In this document: positions 1 to 6,205 of the stretch, in pieces | Layout of the letters: each line of letters starts with the position of its first letter | Position numbering within the stretch: the stretch's first letter is position 1 | Origin: Kiritimatiellia bacterium | GTDB lineage: Bacteria > Verrucomicrobiota > Kiritimatiellia > RFP12 > UBA3636 | Assembly: GCA_017450425.1 (NCBI GenBank) | Contig: JAFSUV010000267.1 | Location: 1-6,891 of the forward strand | DNA: 6,891 nt | Direction of reading: 5' to 3' | Notes under the pieces: generated by a model | Databases searched by the model: none | What the model saw: only the letters and a program-made list of their open reading frames with translations | Told to the model about the DNA's origin: nothing | Translations under genes and position numbers: made by a program

Positions 1-540
1 CCAGCAGCGGGCGTCGAGTTCATCGGCCACGCCAGGTTCGGCGACGCGCGCAAAGAGGGCGCGCATCTCGCGGATGGACTCCAGCACGTCGGGTGCGCCG
101 CCGACCGGCCACACGGGAAGCGCGTCCGGGCCGTCATCGGCCCCGGCGCGCCGCAGCGCCGCGGCAAGCGCCGGCGGGTAGATGACGAAAAAGGCCTCGC
201 GCCAGCCTCTGTGCCGCATGTCGTGCACGGCTCCGAAGCGCTTCATCACGACGTGCGGAAAAGGCGTCCGGTAGGTGCGCCCGTCGATGGTGTCAACCGC
301 GGCGGACTCCGAAGCCGCCATACGGACGCAAAACTCCGTTCCGTAGCGGATGCCCAGATTGCGGCAGCATTGGTTCGAGACTACGATCCAGCCCGCCGTC
401 TTGACCTGGAAGGGAAACCTCATCCGGCGCGGGACGCCAGACAACGAGCACCATTCAACATGGTCGATACGGTGCTCAATCGTGCCGGCGGCACCCGTCG
501 CCGCCGAAGGCGAAATCGTCCTCCCGGATGTCGTTCCCAT
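1..540 (-). CDS. AraC-family-like transcriptional regulator, N-terminal sensor domain (partial, runs off left edge)
   Basis: This minus-strand reading frame is open from an ATG at 540 to the window edge (180 codons) and is cut off before its C-terminus. The N-terminal ~20 residues are Ser/Thr/Ala/Gly-rich. The rest looks like the cupin-type ligand-binding half of AraC regulators: a short 'DGRTYRTPFPHVVMKRFG' stretch (about residues 86-103), then 'HDMRHRGWREAFFVIYPP' (106-123), then a helical end 'VLESIREMRALFARVAEPG' leading into 'VADELDARCW'. That order (Pro-rich strand, His, Arg-Glu-Ala-Phe strand, PGVAD-x-hD) is familiar from AraC proteins of Lentisphaerota-type bacteria. The DNA-binding HTH, which would settle the call, lies outside the window. 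The start is uncertain: an in-frame TGA precedes it, no other ATG lies between, and no good Shine-Dalgarno site is seen. It follows the phosphatase gene on the same strand after 63 bases, so co-transcription is possible. The family call is inference from pattern memory. Confidence 0.55.
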   Translation of the reverse strand, partial: MGTTSGRTISPSAATGAAGTIEHRIDHVEWCSLSGVPRRMRFPFQVKTAGWIVVSNQCCRNLGIRYGTEFCVRMAASESAAVDTIDGRTYRTPFPHVVMKRFGAVHDMRHRGWREAFFVIYPPALAAALRRAGADDGPDALPVWPVGGAPDVLESIREMRALFARVAEPGVADELDARCW

Positions 541-603
541 TGTGGCGCGAACGGGAAAAGTGGATTCCTGCGGCCCGGCCGTCGATGCGCCTTTAGCGGA
601 AAT

Positions 604-1875
604 TCAGTATTCCGCGGGTTCAAGCAGCAAATCGCGCAGACGGGCGATTTCCTCCAGAGTGATGCCGCAGTCGAGCAGGTAAAGCTCGGCGCGGCGTTGC
701 CAGGAATCGCCGGGTCTGCCGTACTTCGAAAAGCCGTCCGTCAGGTGGGATTCGCGGCACCAGAAGTCAGGCTCCTTTTCGTGGAGGTCGTCGGGGATTT
801 TCGGGTAGAACGTCGATTCCCAGTCGGTCTCGATGTCGTGCTTCGGCACGCCCAGAACCGCCAGAAGGGTATAGGCGAGCGACCCCGTGCGGTCGGCGCC
901 GCCGATGCAGTGAAAGTAGATCGGGTAGTTGGCTTCGTCGCAAAACACGCGCACGTTCGAGGCCATCGTCTTCTTGCCGCTCTCGCTGAAAATGCCGCGA
1001 TAGCAAGGGGACGAGTGCTCTATGAACCGCACGGCCGGGCCGAGCGGCGACTCCGTCATATCGACGGTCTCGCCCTTGCCGCGAAGATCGAGGTCGGTCT
1101 TCACGCCGAGCGTCCGCGTAAAATACTTCACGTCCTCCACCGTGAGGCGGTTGCGGCCCTGCGTTTCCCCGGTCACGCTGTTGTAGTTGAGGCCCTGCCC
1201 GCGGAAGGCCATGCCCTGCCGGACGCGGCGACCGTCCTCGGTGCGCCAGCCGCCGAAGTCGCGGATATTGTGGACATCGCCGTCGATCGCGATCCAGCGC
1301 GGGGCGCGGTCCTCGGTCCGGAACGCGGCGATTTCGGAGCGTACGACCGGACCCTTCTTCTTGCCGTCGGCCGGCTTTCCGAGCCCCGTCACGCGCCAGT
1401 AGTACGGACGGGCGACTTCGAGATTGGCGCGCGACACCGTGTATTCGACGCGCTCGCCCCCGACGCCGTCGATATCCTTGTCCGTCTCGCGCCCGGTTGC
1501 CGAATCCACGCTCTTGACCGGCACATACCAAACGCGTGCGTCCGCAAGATCCGGATCTTTGCCGATTTCGATCTTCCACGGGCCGGTCTCGCCTTCGGTG
1601 GCGTCCCATGCAAGCACGACCGGCCTTGCCTTGCGCCAGAACTTGTCGTGCCGGATCACCTTGCCACCCTTTTCGCGATCCTCGCGAAAGAGCGCAATCC
1701 GGTCGGCCAGCGCCGGCCTGTCCATGACCTTGCGCTGCGCCTCCGGGACGAGAGGAACCGTCTCCCGGCCAACGGGCGAGACGGGGACAAGCGCCGCGCC
1801 GGCCGGAAGAGCGGCGGCTAGCGCGAACAAAACGAAGAGCGAAGGCAGGGCGACCGAAGATTCTGCGTGTTTCAT
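604..1875 (-). CDS. Exported tyrosine phosphatase-like protein (Y_phosphatase3/PtpB type) with N-terminal beta-sandwich
   Basis: This 423-residue protein begins with a Sec-type signal (hydrophobic 'SLFVLFALAAALPAGA', about residues 12-27, likely cleaved after AGA), so it should act outside the cytoplasm. Residues ~80-190 look like a fibronectin-type or other beta-sandwich domain ('PVVLAWDATEGE', 'RPYYWRVTG'). The catalytic half (~195-423) has the order expected of the bacterial tyrosine phosphatase family that includes PtpB and LipA: 'NIRDFGGW' (203-210), 'TDLDLRG' (260-266), and the P-loop 'HCIGGADRTG' (322-331) with nucleophile Cys323 and Arg329 in C-x5-R spacing. These proteins hydrolyse phosphotyrosine, phosphoserine or phosphoinositide esters; the substrate here is unknown. 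The start at 1875 is chosen because it gives a clean signal peptide. The frame stays open upstream to 2139, but that part is unlike a protein and crosses the divergent control region. An extended -10 lies just before the ATG and no Shine-Dalgarno is visible. Confidence 0.82.
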   Translation of the reverse strand: MKHAESSVALPSLFVLFALAAALPAGAALVPVSPVGRETVPLVPEAQRKVMDRPALADRIALFREDREKGGKVIRHDKFWRKARPVVLAWDATEGETGPWKIEIGKDPDLADARVWYVPVKSVDSATGRETDKDIDGVGGERVEYTVSRANLEVARPYYWRVTGLGKPADGKKKGPVVRSEIAAFRTEDRAPRWIAIDGDVHNIRDFGGWRTEDGRRVRQGMAFRGQGLNYNSVTGETQGRNRLTVEDVKYFTRTLGVKTDLDLRGKGETVDMTESPLGPAVRFIEHSSPCYRGIFSESGKKTMASNVRVFCDEANYPIYFHCIGGADRTGSLAYTLLAVLGVPKHDIETDWESTFYPKIPDDLHEKEPDFWCRESHLTDGFSKYGRPGDSWQRRAELYLLDCGITLEEIARLRDLLLEPAEY

Positions 1876-1882
1876 GCCGGGG

Positions 1883-1891
1883 ATACTAGCA
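1883..1891 (-). promoter_or_regulatory. Extended -10 promoter candidate for the phosphatase gene
   Basis: On the minus strand the sequence TGCTAGTAT (TG-n-TAGTAT) sits seven bases before the ATG at 1875. No -35-like hexamer is at the expected distance. Transcription from it would begin at or within about one base of the ATG, suggesting a leaderless message. It agrees with the missing Shine-Dalgarno site, but this is a prediction by eye. Confidence 0.35.
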
Positions 1892-1906
1892 CATTTCGTA
1901 CCCCCT

Positions 1907-1933
1907 GTGGCGGAAGATCGCGTCTGCCGCCAC
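1907..1933. repeat. Inverted repeat in divergent control region (7-base arms, 13-base spacer)
   Basis: GTGGCGG at 1907-1913 is matched by its exact reverse complement CCGCCAC at 1927-1933. The repeat lies just upstream of the phosphatase -10 candidate, roughly over the -35 position and beyond, where an operator or activator site would sit. In DNA this GC-rich, such arms can arise by chance. Confidence 0.25.
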
Positions 1934-1979
1934 GGCGCCGCCGCAGTCGGGGGTTGCGAACACATGAAAACCCCGTTTC

Positions 1980-1988
1980 TGGTAAAAT
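1980..1988 (+). promoter_or_regulatory. Extended -10 promoter candidate for the YnbE/YdbL-like lipoprotein gene
   Basis: TGGTAAAAT (TG-n-TAAAAT, five of six -10 consensus bases) lies 67 bases before the ATG at 2056. A TTGCGA at 1954-1959 is too far away (23-base spacer) to be a normal -35, so this would depend on the extended -10. A start near 1995 would give a leader of about 60 bases. Confidence 0.45.
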
Positions 1989-2010
1989 GACCGCCCAACA
2001 GCGCCTGTGC

Positions 2011-2025
2011 GGCCGAATTTCGGCC
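2011..2025. repeat. Perfect 15-base palindrome in the lipoprotein gene leader
   Basis: GGCCGAA-T-TTCGGCC is a perfect inverted repeat with a single central base. It lies about 16-30 bases downstream of the predicted transcription start and 30 bases before the ATG. It could be a repressor operator in DNA, or a small hairpin (GGCCG stem, five-base loop) in RNA. No T-tract follows, so it is not an intrinsic terminator. Confidence 0.35.
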
Positions 2026-2034
2026 TCTCCCCCG

Positions 2035-2055
2035 CTTCTCAACCCTTCTGCAAAC
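2035..2055 (+). other. Pyrimidine-rich, Shine-Dalgarno-free leader with CAACCCTT/CAAAC motif (copy 1)
   Basis: The 21 bases before the lipoprotein ATG contain CTTC, CAACCCTT (2040-2047) and CAAAC (2051-2055), with no purine-rich ribosome site. The same elements in the same order and nearly the same spacing precede gmd (5157-5175). The meaning is unknown: it could be an alternative translation start context or coincidence. Confidence 0.35.
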
Positions 2056-2511
2056 ATGAAACGCTTCAGTCCGCCTCTCGCCGCCGCCCTGTCCGGCACG
2101 GTGCTCTTCGCCGGCTGCCTTGCCATAAGGACAGAGCACGAAGTAAAGCCGATCCAGATCACGATGGACGTCAACCTCAAGGTTGACAAGGCGCTCGACC
2201 AGGAGCTTGAAAACGAAACCAAGAAGCCGTCCAAGGATTTCGAGCTTGCAAAGGGGCTTTTGGAATCCGGCAAGGTCGCGATCGACGAGCGCGGATATTT
2301 CACGGCGCGGGCGGAGCTTGACGACGCGGCGCAGGACGCGATCGACAACGGCAACGCCGCCCGCCGCAAACGCATGGCCGAAATCGCGGCCGAAACCGGC
2401 GCCAAGCGCCAGGACGTGGAAAAACGCCGCGCCGAGAAGATGCGCGAAAAACTGCCGGCCGGCGTTTGGTACCGCGAGAGCATCGACGGCGAATGGAAAC
2501 AGAAGCGGTAA
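2056..2511 (+). CDS. Lipoprotein fusing YnbE-like and YdbL-like (DUF1318) segments
   Basis: This 151-residue protein starts with a lipoprotein signal: MKR, a hydrophobic core, and the lipobox-like 'LFAGC' with Cys21 as the acylation site (Phe at -3 is less common). Residues ~27-50 ('HEVKPIQITMDVNLKVDKAL') resemble E. coli YnbE, a small outer-membrane lipoprotein. Residues ~65-151 resemble periplasmic YdbL (DUF1318): 'SGKVAIDERGYFTAR', an Ala/Arg-rich helical part, then 'PAGVWYRESIDGEWKQK', matching the family's typical G-x-Y...G-K-W ending. In E. coli, YnbE works with the AsmA-like bridge protein YdbH in lipid transport to the outer membrane, with YdbL as a helper; both partners seem joined here in one chain. 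No ydbH-like gene is in the window. The ATG at 2056 is chosen because it gives the signal peptide. No Shine-Dalgarno is present. The glucan phosphorylase gene follows 62 bases downstream and may be co-transcribed, though a functional link is not obvious. Confidence 0.7.
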   Translation: MKRFSPPLAAALSGTVLFAGCLAIRTEHEVKPIQITMDVNLKVDKALDQELENETKKPSKDFELAKGLLESGKVAIDERGYFTARAELDDAAQDAIDNGNAARRKRMAEIAAETGAKRQDVEKRRAEKMREKLPAGVWYRESIDGEWKQKR

Positions 2512-2512
2512 T

Positions 2513-2538
2513 CGCCGGAATCAGCCATTTTACCGGCG
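2513..2538 (+). promoter_or_regulatory. Hairpin A between the lipoprotein gene and glgP
   Basis: CGCCGG at 2513-2518, beginning immediately after the upstream stop codon, pairs exactly with CCGGCG at 2533-2538 around a 14-base loop. No T-tract follows, so it is not a classic terminator. Its right arm shares three bases with hairpin B, so the two cannot both be fully formed. Confidence 0.22.
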
Positions 2539-2556
2539 CCGCCAAACATGCGGCGC
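2536..2556 (+). promoter_or_regulatory. Hairpin B just upstream of the glgP ribosome site
   Basis: GCGCCGC (2536-2542) and GCGGCGC (2550-2556) form a perfect seven-pair GC stem with a seven-base loop, ending two bases before the GGAGA ribosome site of glgP. If formed in RNA it could limit ribosome access or protect the downstream message. Its role is inferred from position only. Confidence 0.3.
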
Positions 2557-2558
2557 AT

Positions 2559-2563
2559 GGAGA
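2559..2563 (+). promoter_or_regulatory. Ribosome binding site that fixes the glgP start
   Basis: GGAGA lies ten bases before the ATG at 2574. It supports that start over an in-frame TTG at 2466, which would overlap the lipoprotein gene and add 36 residues without family character. Confidence 0.5.
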
Positions 2564-2573
2564 AACACAGAAA

Positions 2574-5123
2574 ATGCCTACGTTCAAATCATTCACCGTC
2601 GCCCCGAAAGTCCCGGAAAACCTCTCCTTCCTGCGCACGCTCGCAGGAAACGTCTGGTGGAGCTGGGACGTGGAGGCGATGTCGCTTTTCCAGCGCATCA
2701 ACCCGACGCTCCTGCGCGAACTGGAGTTCAACCCCGTGCGCCTTCTCTCCCATGTCGGGCAGGCGCGCCTGGAGGAGCTTGCGGCCGACTCGTCGTTCAT
2801 CGCCCACATGCGCTCCGTGGAGGAGCGCTTCGGAAAGTTCGTCCTTTCGTCGCGCCACTGGAAGACGCCGGGCGAAACGAACCGCCGCGTAATCGCCTAC
2901 TTCTCGATGGAATTCGGCCTCCACGAATCGGTGCACATCTATTCGGGCGGCCTCGGAATCCTCGCGGGCGACCACCTCAAGAGCGCCTCCGACCTCGACA
3001 TCCCGCTCGTGGGCATCGGGCTGTTCTACCGCGAAGGCTATTTCGAGCAGGAGATCGACGCATCGGGGTGGCAGATCGAGGGCTATCCCGAAAACGACGT
3101 CCACCGCCTCCCGATCTCGCGCTGCCTCGGCGCGAACGGCCAGCCGCTCCTCCTTTCGGTGCCGCTTGCGGACGGAGAGCTCAAGTTCACCGCGTGGAAA
3201 CTCATGGTCGGGCGCATCCCGCTCGTTTTGCTCGATACGAACATCCCGGAAAACCCGCCGCACCTGCGCGCCGTGACGGGGCAGCTCTACGGCGGCGACA
3301 AGCTCAACCGGCTGCGCCAGGAGGTGCTCCTCGGCGTAGGCGGGCTGCGCGCCGTCGAAGCGCTCGGATACGAAGTGGCCTGTTCGCACATGAACGAAGG
3401 CCACGCCGCGTTCCTCGGACCGGAGCGCATCGCCCGCGCCATGAAGCGCAGCGGCCTCACGTTCGACGAAGCGCGGGTCTTCGTGCGCCGCACCTCGGTG
3501 TTCACCACCCACACGCCGGTTCCCGCCGGCAACGAAACGTTCAACCTGCAGCTGCTGTGGCCGCAACTCGAAGCGATGGAGCGCGACGGCGGGCTTCCGG
3601 CGGAAACGGTGAAAAACCTCGGACGCGCCCCGCAAGACCCGTCCGACGAGCTTTCGATGACGATCCTCGGCCTCAACTGCTCGCTCTTCGACAACGGCGT
3701 GGCGAAACTCCACGGCGTGGTGGAGCGCGACATGTGGCACCACCTCTGGCCCGAGTTTCCGGTGGAAGAGGTGCCGATCGGCCACGTGACGAACGGCATC
3801 CACGTGCCGACGTGGCTGAGCTCCGACAACGGGCGGCTCTACACCTCGGTTCTGGGGCCGGACTGGGACAAGACGCCGCTCTCGGAAGAGCGCGCTTCGC
3901 GCATTGACCACATTTCCGACGAAGAGTTCTGGCGCGTCCACGAAGCGGCCAGGGCGCATCTGGTGCGCATCGCCCGCGAGTCGCTCGAGCGCTCGGCGCG
4001 CCGCCGCCACGGCTCGCCGTCCGAAATCGAGGCCTGCCGCGGCGCGCTCGACAAGGATGCGCTCACGATCGGCTTCGCGCGCCGGTTCGCGACGTACAAG
4101 CGCGCGACGCTCCTGCTCTCCGATCCCGCGCGTCTCAAGCGCCTGCTCACGGACCCGGCCCACCCCGTCCAAATCGTGTTCGCCGGCAAGGCGCACCCCG
4201 CGGACAACGGCGGCAAGGAACTCATCCGCCGCATCGTGGAGTTTTCGCGCGACCCGGAGGTGAAGGGGCGCATCGTCTTCCTCGAAAACTACAACATCCA
4301 CATCGCGCGCCGCATGGTGCGCGGCGTCGATGTGTGGCTCAACACGCCGCGCCGCCCGATGGAGGCGAGCGGCACGTCCGGCATGAAAGCGTGCGTGAAC
4401 GGCGCAATCCACGTCTCGACGCTCGACGGGTGGTGGCCCGAGGGCTACTCGCCGCGTTGCGGCTGGCAGATCGGCGACGGGCAGGAGTTTGCGGACGAAG
4501 GCCAGCAGAACGCAAACGATGCGCAGTCGCTCTACAATCTGCTCGAGAGCGAGATCGTGCCGGCGTTCTACGACCGGCCGCACGGCGAGCTGCCGCTTCG
4601 CTGGATCGGCATGATGAAAGAATCGGTGAAGATGTCCCTCGCGCGCTTCTCCTCGACCCGCATGGTTGCCGATTACTTCGCCGGATCCTACGAGCCGGCG
4701 CTCGGCAACTACGAAGCGCTCTCGGCCGGCGGCTTCGCGGCGCTCAAGGACGACGTCGCGCGCCGCAACGCGCTCTTCGGCAGCTGGGGCGACGTGAAGA
4801 TCGAATCAGTCGAGGCCGACCGCGACGGCTCGGCCATCGTCGTCGGGGACGAGTTCACGGTCACGGCCAAAGTCCGCCTCGGCTCCGTGCGCGAAGACGA
4901 CGTACGGGTCGAGCTTTGGATCGGCCGCCGCGACGCGCGCGGCGAAGTGCGCTCCGGCGAAGCGAAGGCGATGGCGCCGGCCGGGCGCGCGGCAGACGCC
5001 GTGAAGACGTACAAGGCCACGGTGAAGTGCGCCGACGCTGGTTCCTTCGCCTTCTCGGCGCGCGTCGTGCCAGCATCGGACGCCTGGCGCACCACAATGC
5101 CCGGCTTCGTCCGCTGGGCTTGA
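2574..5123 (+). CDS. glgP: Alpha-glucan (glycogen/maltodextrin) phosphorylase, DUF3417-containing GT35 type
   Basis: This 849-residue cytoplasmic enzyme uses phosphate to split alpha-1,4-glucans, releasing glucose-1-phosphate. The N-terminal ~110 residues ('LAGNVWWSWD' onward) match the DUF3417 cap of the bacterial/archaeal alpha-glucan phosphorylase subfamily. The core follows: 'YFSMEFGLHE' from residue 109, the glycine loop 'YSGGLGILAGDHLKSASDL' from 123, 'MNEGHAAF' from 273, 'HTPVPAGNETF' from 313, 'GFARRFATYKRATLL' from 500 and 'FAGKAHPADNGGK' from 536. The pyridoxal-phosphate site is 'EASGTSGMKACVNG' with Lys605. The Ser-Gly before Met-Lys and the following 'LDGWWPEGY' are typical of this subfamily rather than of E. 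coli GlgP/MalP. About 115 C-terminal residues after ~736 form a beta-rich accessory domain, also usual for the subfamily. Length is normal and all key motifs are intact. No other glycogen gene is in the window. Its stop codon overlaps the -35 candidate of gmd. Confidence 0.95.
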   Translation: MPTFKSFTVAPKVPENLSFLRTLAGNVWWSWDVEAMSLFQRINPTLLRELEFNPVRLLSHVGQARLEELAADSSFIAHMRSVEERFGKFVLSSRHWKTPGETNRRVIAYFSMEFGLHESVHIYSGGLGILAGDHLKSASDLDIPLVGIGLFYREGYFEQEIDASGWQIEGYPENDVHRLPISRCLGANGQPLLLSVPLADGELKFTAWKLMVGRIPLVLLDTNIPENPPHLRAVTGQLYGGDKLNRLRQEVLLGVGGLRAVEALGYEVACSHMNEGHAAFLGPERIARAMKRSGLTFDEARVFVRRTSVFTTHTPVPAGNETFNLQLLWPQLEAMERDGGLPAETVKNLGRAPQDPSDELSMTILGLNCSLFDNGVAKLHGVVERDMWHHLWPEFPVEEVPIGHVTNGIHVPTWLSSDNGRLYTSVLGPDWDKTPLSEERASRIDHISDEEFWRVHEAARAHLVRIARESLERSARRRHGSPSEIEACRGALDKDALTIGFARRFATYKRATLLLSDPARLKRLLTDPAHPVQIVFAGKAHPADNGGKELIRRIVEFSRDPEVKGRIVFLENYNIHIARRMVRGVDVWLNTPRRPMEASGTSGMKACVNGAIHVSTLDGWWPEGYSPRCGWQIGDGQEFADEGQQNANDAQSLYNLLESEIVPAFYDRPHGELPLRWIGMMKESVKMSLARFSSTRMVADYFAGSYEPALGNYEALSAGGFAALKDDVARRNALFGSWGDVKIESVEADRDGSAIVVGDEFTVTAKVRLGSVREDDVRVELWIGRRDARGEVRSGEAKAMAPAGRAADAVKTYKATVKCADAGSFAFSARVVPASDAWRTTMPGFVRWA

Positions 5124-5148
5124 CAAATCCGCGTGTTTGTGTGATTGT
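5120..5148 (+). promoter_or_regulatory. Promoter candidate for gmd-metK
   Basis: TTGACA at 5120-5125 is a perfect sigma-70 -35 hexamer and overlaps the glgP stop codon (TGA at 5121-5123). After a 17-base spacer comes GATTGT at 5143-5148, a weak -10 preceded by an extended TG at 5140-5141. Transcription would start near 5155, leaving a leader of about 30 bases before the gmd ATG. Confidence 0.45.
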
Positions 5149-5156
5149 TGCCACGC

Positions 5157-5175
5157 CTTCCAACCCTTAACAAAC
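5157..5175 (+). other. CAACCCTT/CAAAC leader motif before gmd (copy 2)
   Basis: CTTC, CAACCCTT (5161-5168) and CAAAC (5171-5175) repeat the pattern found before the lipoprotein gene at 2035-2055. Here it is followed by ten more bases before the ATG at 5186. No Shine-Dalgarno site is visible in this leader either. Confidence 0.35.
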
Positions 5176-5185
5176 CTCGGTTCCC

Positions 5186-6166
5186 ATGTCAAAATCCGCT
5201 CTCATCACCGGCATAACAGGCCAAGACGGCGCCTATCTCGCCAAATTCCTCCTTGAAAAGGGGTACGAAGTCCACGGTCTTCTCGCCAGGCGCGCGACGC
5301 CCACCACGTGGCGGCTCGACTACCTCGGCATCCGGGAGAAGGTGGATCTCGTGGACGGCGACCTGACGGACATCGCGTCCATAGTCCGCGCCCTGCTCGC
5401 GTGCGAGCCGGACGAGGTTTACAACCTGGGCGCGCAGAGTTTCGTCGCCACGAGCTGGGCGCAGCCGATCCTCACGGCCAACGCCACGGGTCTCGGCGCG
5501 CTGAACATCCTCGAAGCGATCCGCCAGGTGCGCCCCGAAGCGAAGTTCTACCAGGCTTCGACTTCGGAGATGTTCGGCAAGATCCAGGAGCCGGTGCAAA
5601 GCGAAAAAACCCCGTTTTATCCGCGCAGCCCCTACGGCGTCTCGAAACTCTTCGCGCACTGGATGACGATCAACTACCGCGAGAGCTTCGGCATTTTCGG
5701 CTGCTCGGGCATCCTTTTCAACCACGAGTCGCCGCTGCGCGGCATCGAGTTCGTGACGCGCAAGGTCTCGGACGCCGTCGCCCGCATCAAACTCGGCGTC
5801 CAGAAGGAATTGCGCCTCGGCAACATCGACGCCAAGCGCGACTGGGGCTTCGCCGGCGATTACGTGGAAGCGATGTGGGCGATGCTGCAGCAGGACGAGC
5901 CGGACACCTACGTCGTCGCGACCGGCCGCACCACGACCGTGCGCGACATGTGCCGCATCGCCTTCGAGCATGTCGGCCTCGACTACGAAAAATTCGTCGT
6001 GGTGGATCCCAAGTTCTACAGGCCGGCCGAAGTCGATTTGCTGCTCGGCAACCCGGCAAAGGCGAAGGAAAAGCTCGGCTGGGAGGCCAAGACTTCGCTC
6101 GAGCAGCTCATCCACATGATGGTAGATGCAGATTTGAAGCGCGTGGCGCGCGAAATCGCGCACTGA
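5186..6166 (+). CDS. gmd: GDP-mannose 4,6-dehydratase (short form)
   Basis: This 326-residue extended short-chain dehydrogenase/reductase converts GDP-D-mannose to GDP-4-keto-6-deoxy-D-mannose in the cytoplasm, the branch point to GDP-L-fucose, GDP-D-rhamnose and related sugars for surface polysaccharides. The Rossmann dinucleotide motif is 'GITGQDG' (residues 9-15). The catalytic residues are visible as Thr126 and Glu128 in 'ASTSEMFG', and Tyr150 and Lys154 in 'YPRSPYGVSK'. The family-diagnostic 'NHESPLRGIEFVTRKVSDAV' begins at 179, and 'RDWGFAGDYVEAMW' and 'FYRPAEVDLLLGNPAKA' follow. It is ~45 residues shorter than the E. coli enzyme, lacking the insert before 'VDPKFYRPAEV' and part of the early loop, as in other short bacterial forms. 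The ATG at 5186 puts the NAD(P) motif at the normal distance. There is no Shine-Dalgarno site. No partner reductase (GMER/Fcl or Rmd) is in the window, so the final sugar cannot be named. metK follows 39 bases later on the same strand. Confidence 0.95.
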   Translation: MSKSALITGITGQDGAYLAKFLLEKGYEVHGLLARRATPTTWRLDYLGIREKVDLVDGDLTDIASIVRALLACEPDEVYNLGAQSFVATSWAQPILTANATGLGALNILEAIRQVRPEAKFYQASTSEMFGKIQEPVQSEKTPFYPRSPYGVSKLFAHWMTINYRESFGIFGCSGILFNHESPLRGIEFVTRKVSDAVARIKLGVQKELRLGNIDAKRDWGFAGDYVEAMWAMLQQDEPDTYVVATGRTTTVRDMCRIAFEHVGLDYEKFVVVDPKFYRPAEVDLLLGNPAKAKEKLGWEAKTSLEQLIHMMVDADLKRVAREIAH

Positions 6167-6192
6167 AGCCGGTTCGACCGACACTCGTTTAC

Positions 6193-6197
6193 AGGGA
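6193..6197 (+). promoter_or_regulatory. Ribosome binding site of metK
   Basis: AGGGA lies eight bases before the ATG at 6206 and supports that start. The intergenic stretch is only 39 bases and shows no clear terminator or promoter, so metK probably shares the gmd transcript. Confidence 0.45.
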
Positions 6198-6205
6198 TCA
6201 GCGCA

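Noticed and set aside
211..1821. Long plus-strand open frame (536 codons) opposite the phosphatase and regulator genes
   Set aside because: It is an antisense by-product of high GC codon usage: Arg/Ala/Val-rich, with no recognisable motif. The opposite strand carries a signal peptide and an intact phosphatase P-loop.
1967..1978. AAAACCCCGTTT, repeated exactly at 5606-5617
   Set aside because: The second copy is inside the gmd coding sequence, where it encodes conserved residues (Lys-Thr-Pro-Phe), so the match is most likely chance.
1876..2139. Upstream extension of the phosphatase frame to an ATG at 2139
   Set aside because: The extra 88 residues look non-protein-like, bury the signal peptide, overlap the divergent lipoprotein gene and cover the promoter region.
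2466..2573. Earlier TTG start for glgP
   Set aside because: It overlaps the lipoprotein gene and lacks family similarity. The ATG at 2574 has a GGAGA site, and its protein starts as usual for the subfamily.
2589..4583. Long minus-strand open frame (664 codons) opposite glgP
   Set aside because: It has no family motifs and is rich in Arg, Ala, Val and His, as expected of antisense frames. The plus strand encodes every glucan phosphorylase motif.
6148..6180. Small hairpins at the end of gmd and in the gmd-metK gap (6148-6161, 6170-6180) as a terminator
   Set aside because: Stems are only four to five pairs, one is within coding sequence, and no T-tract follows.
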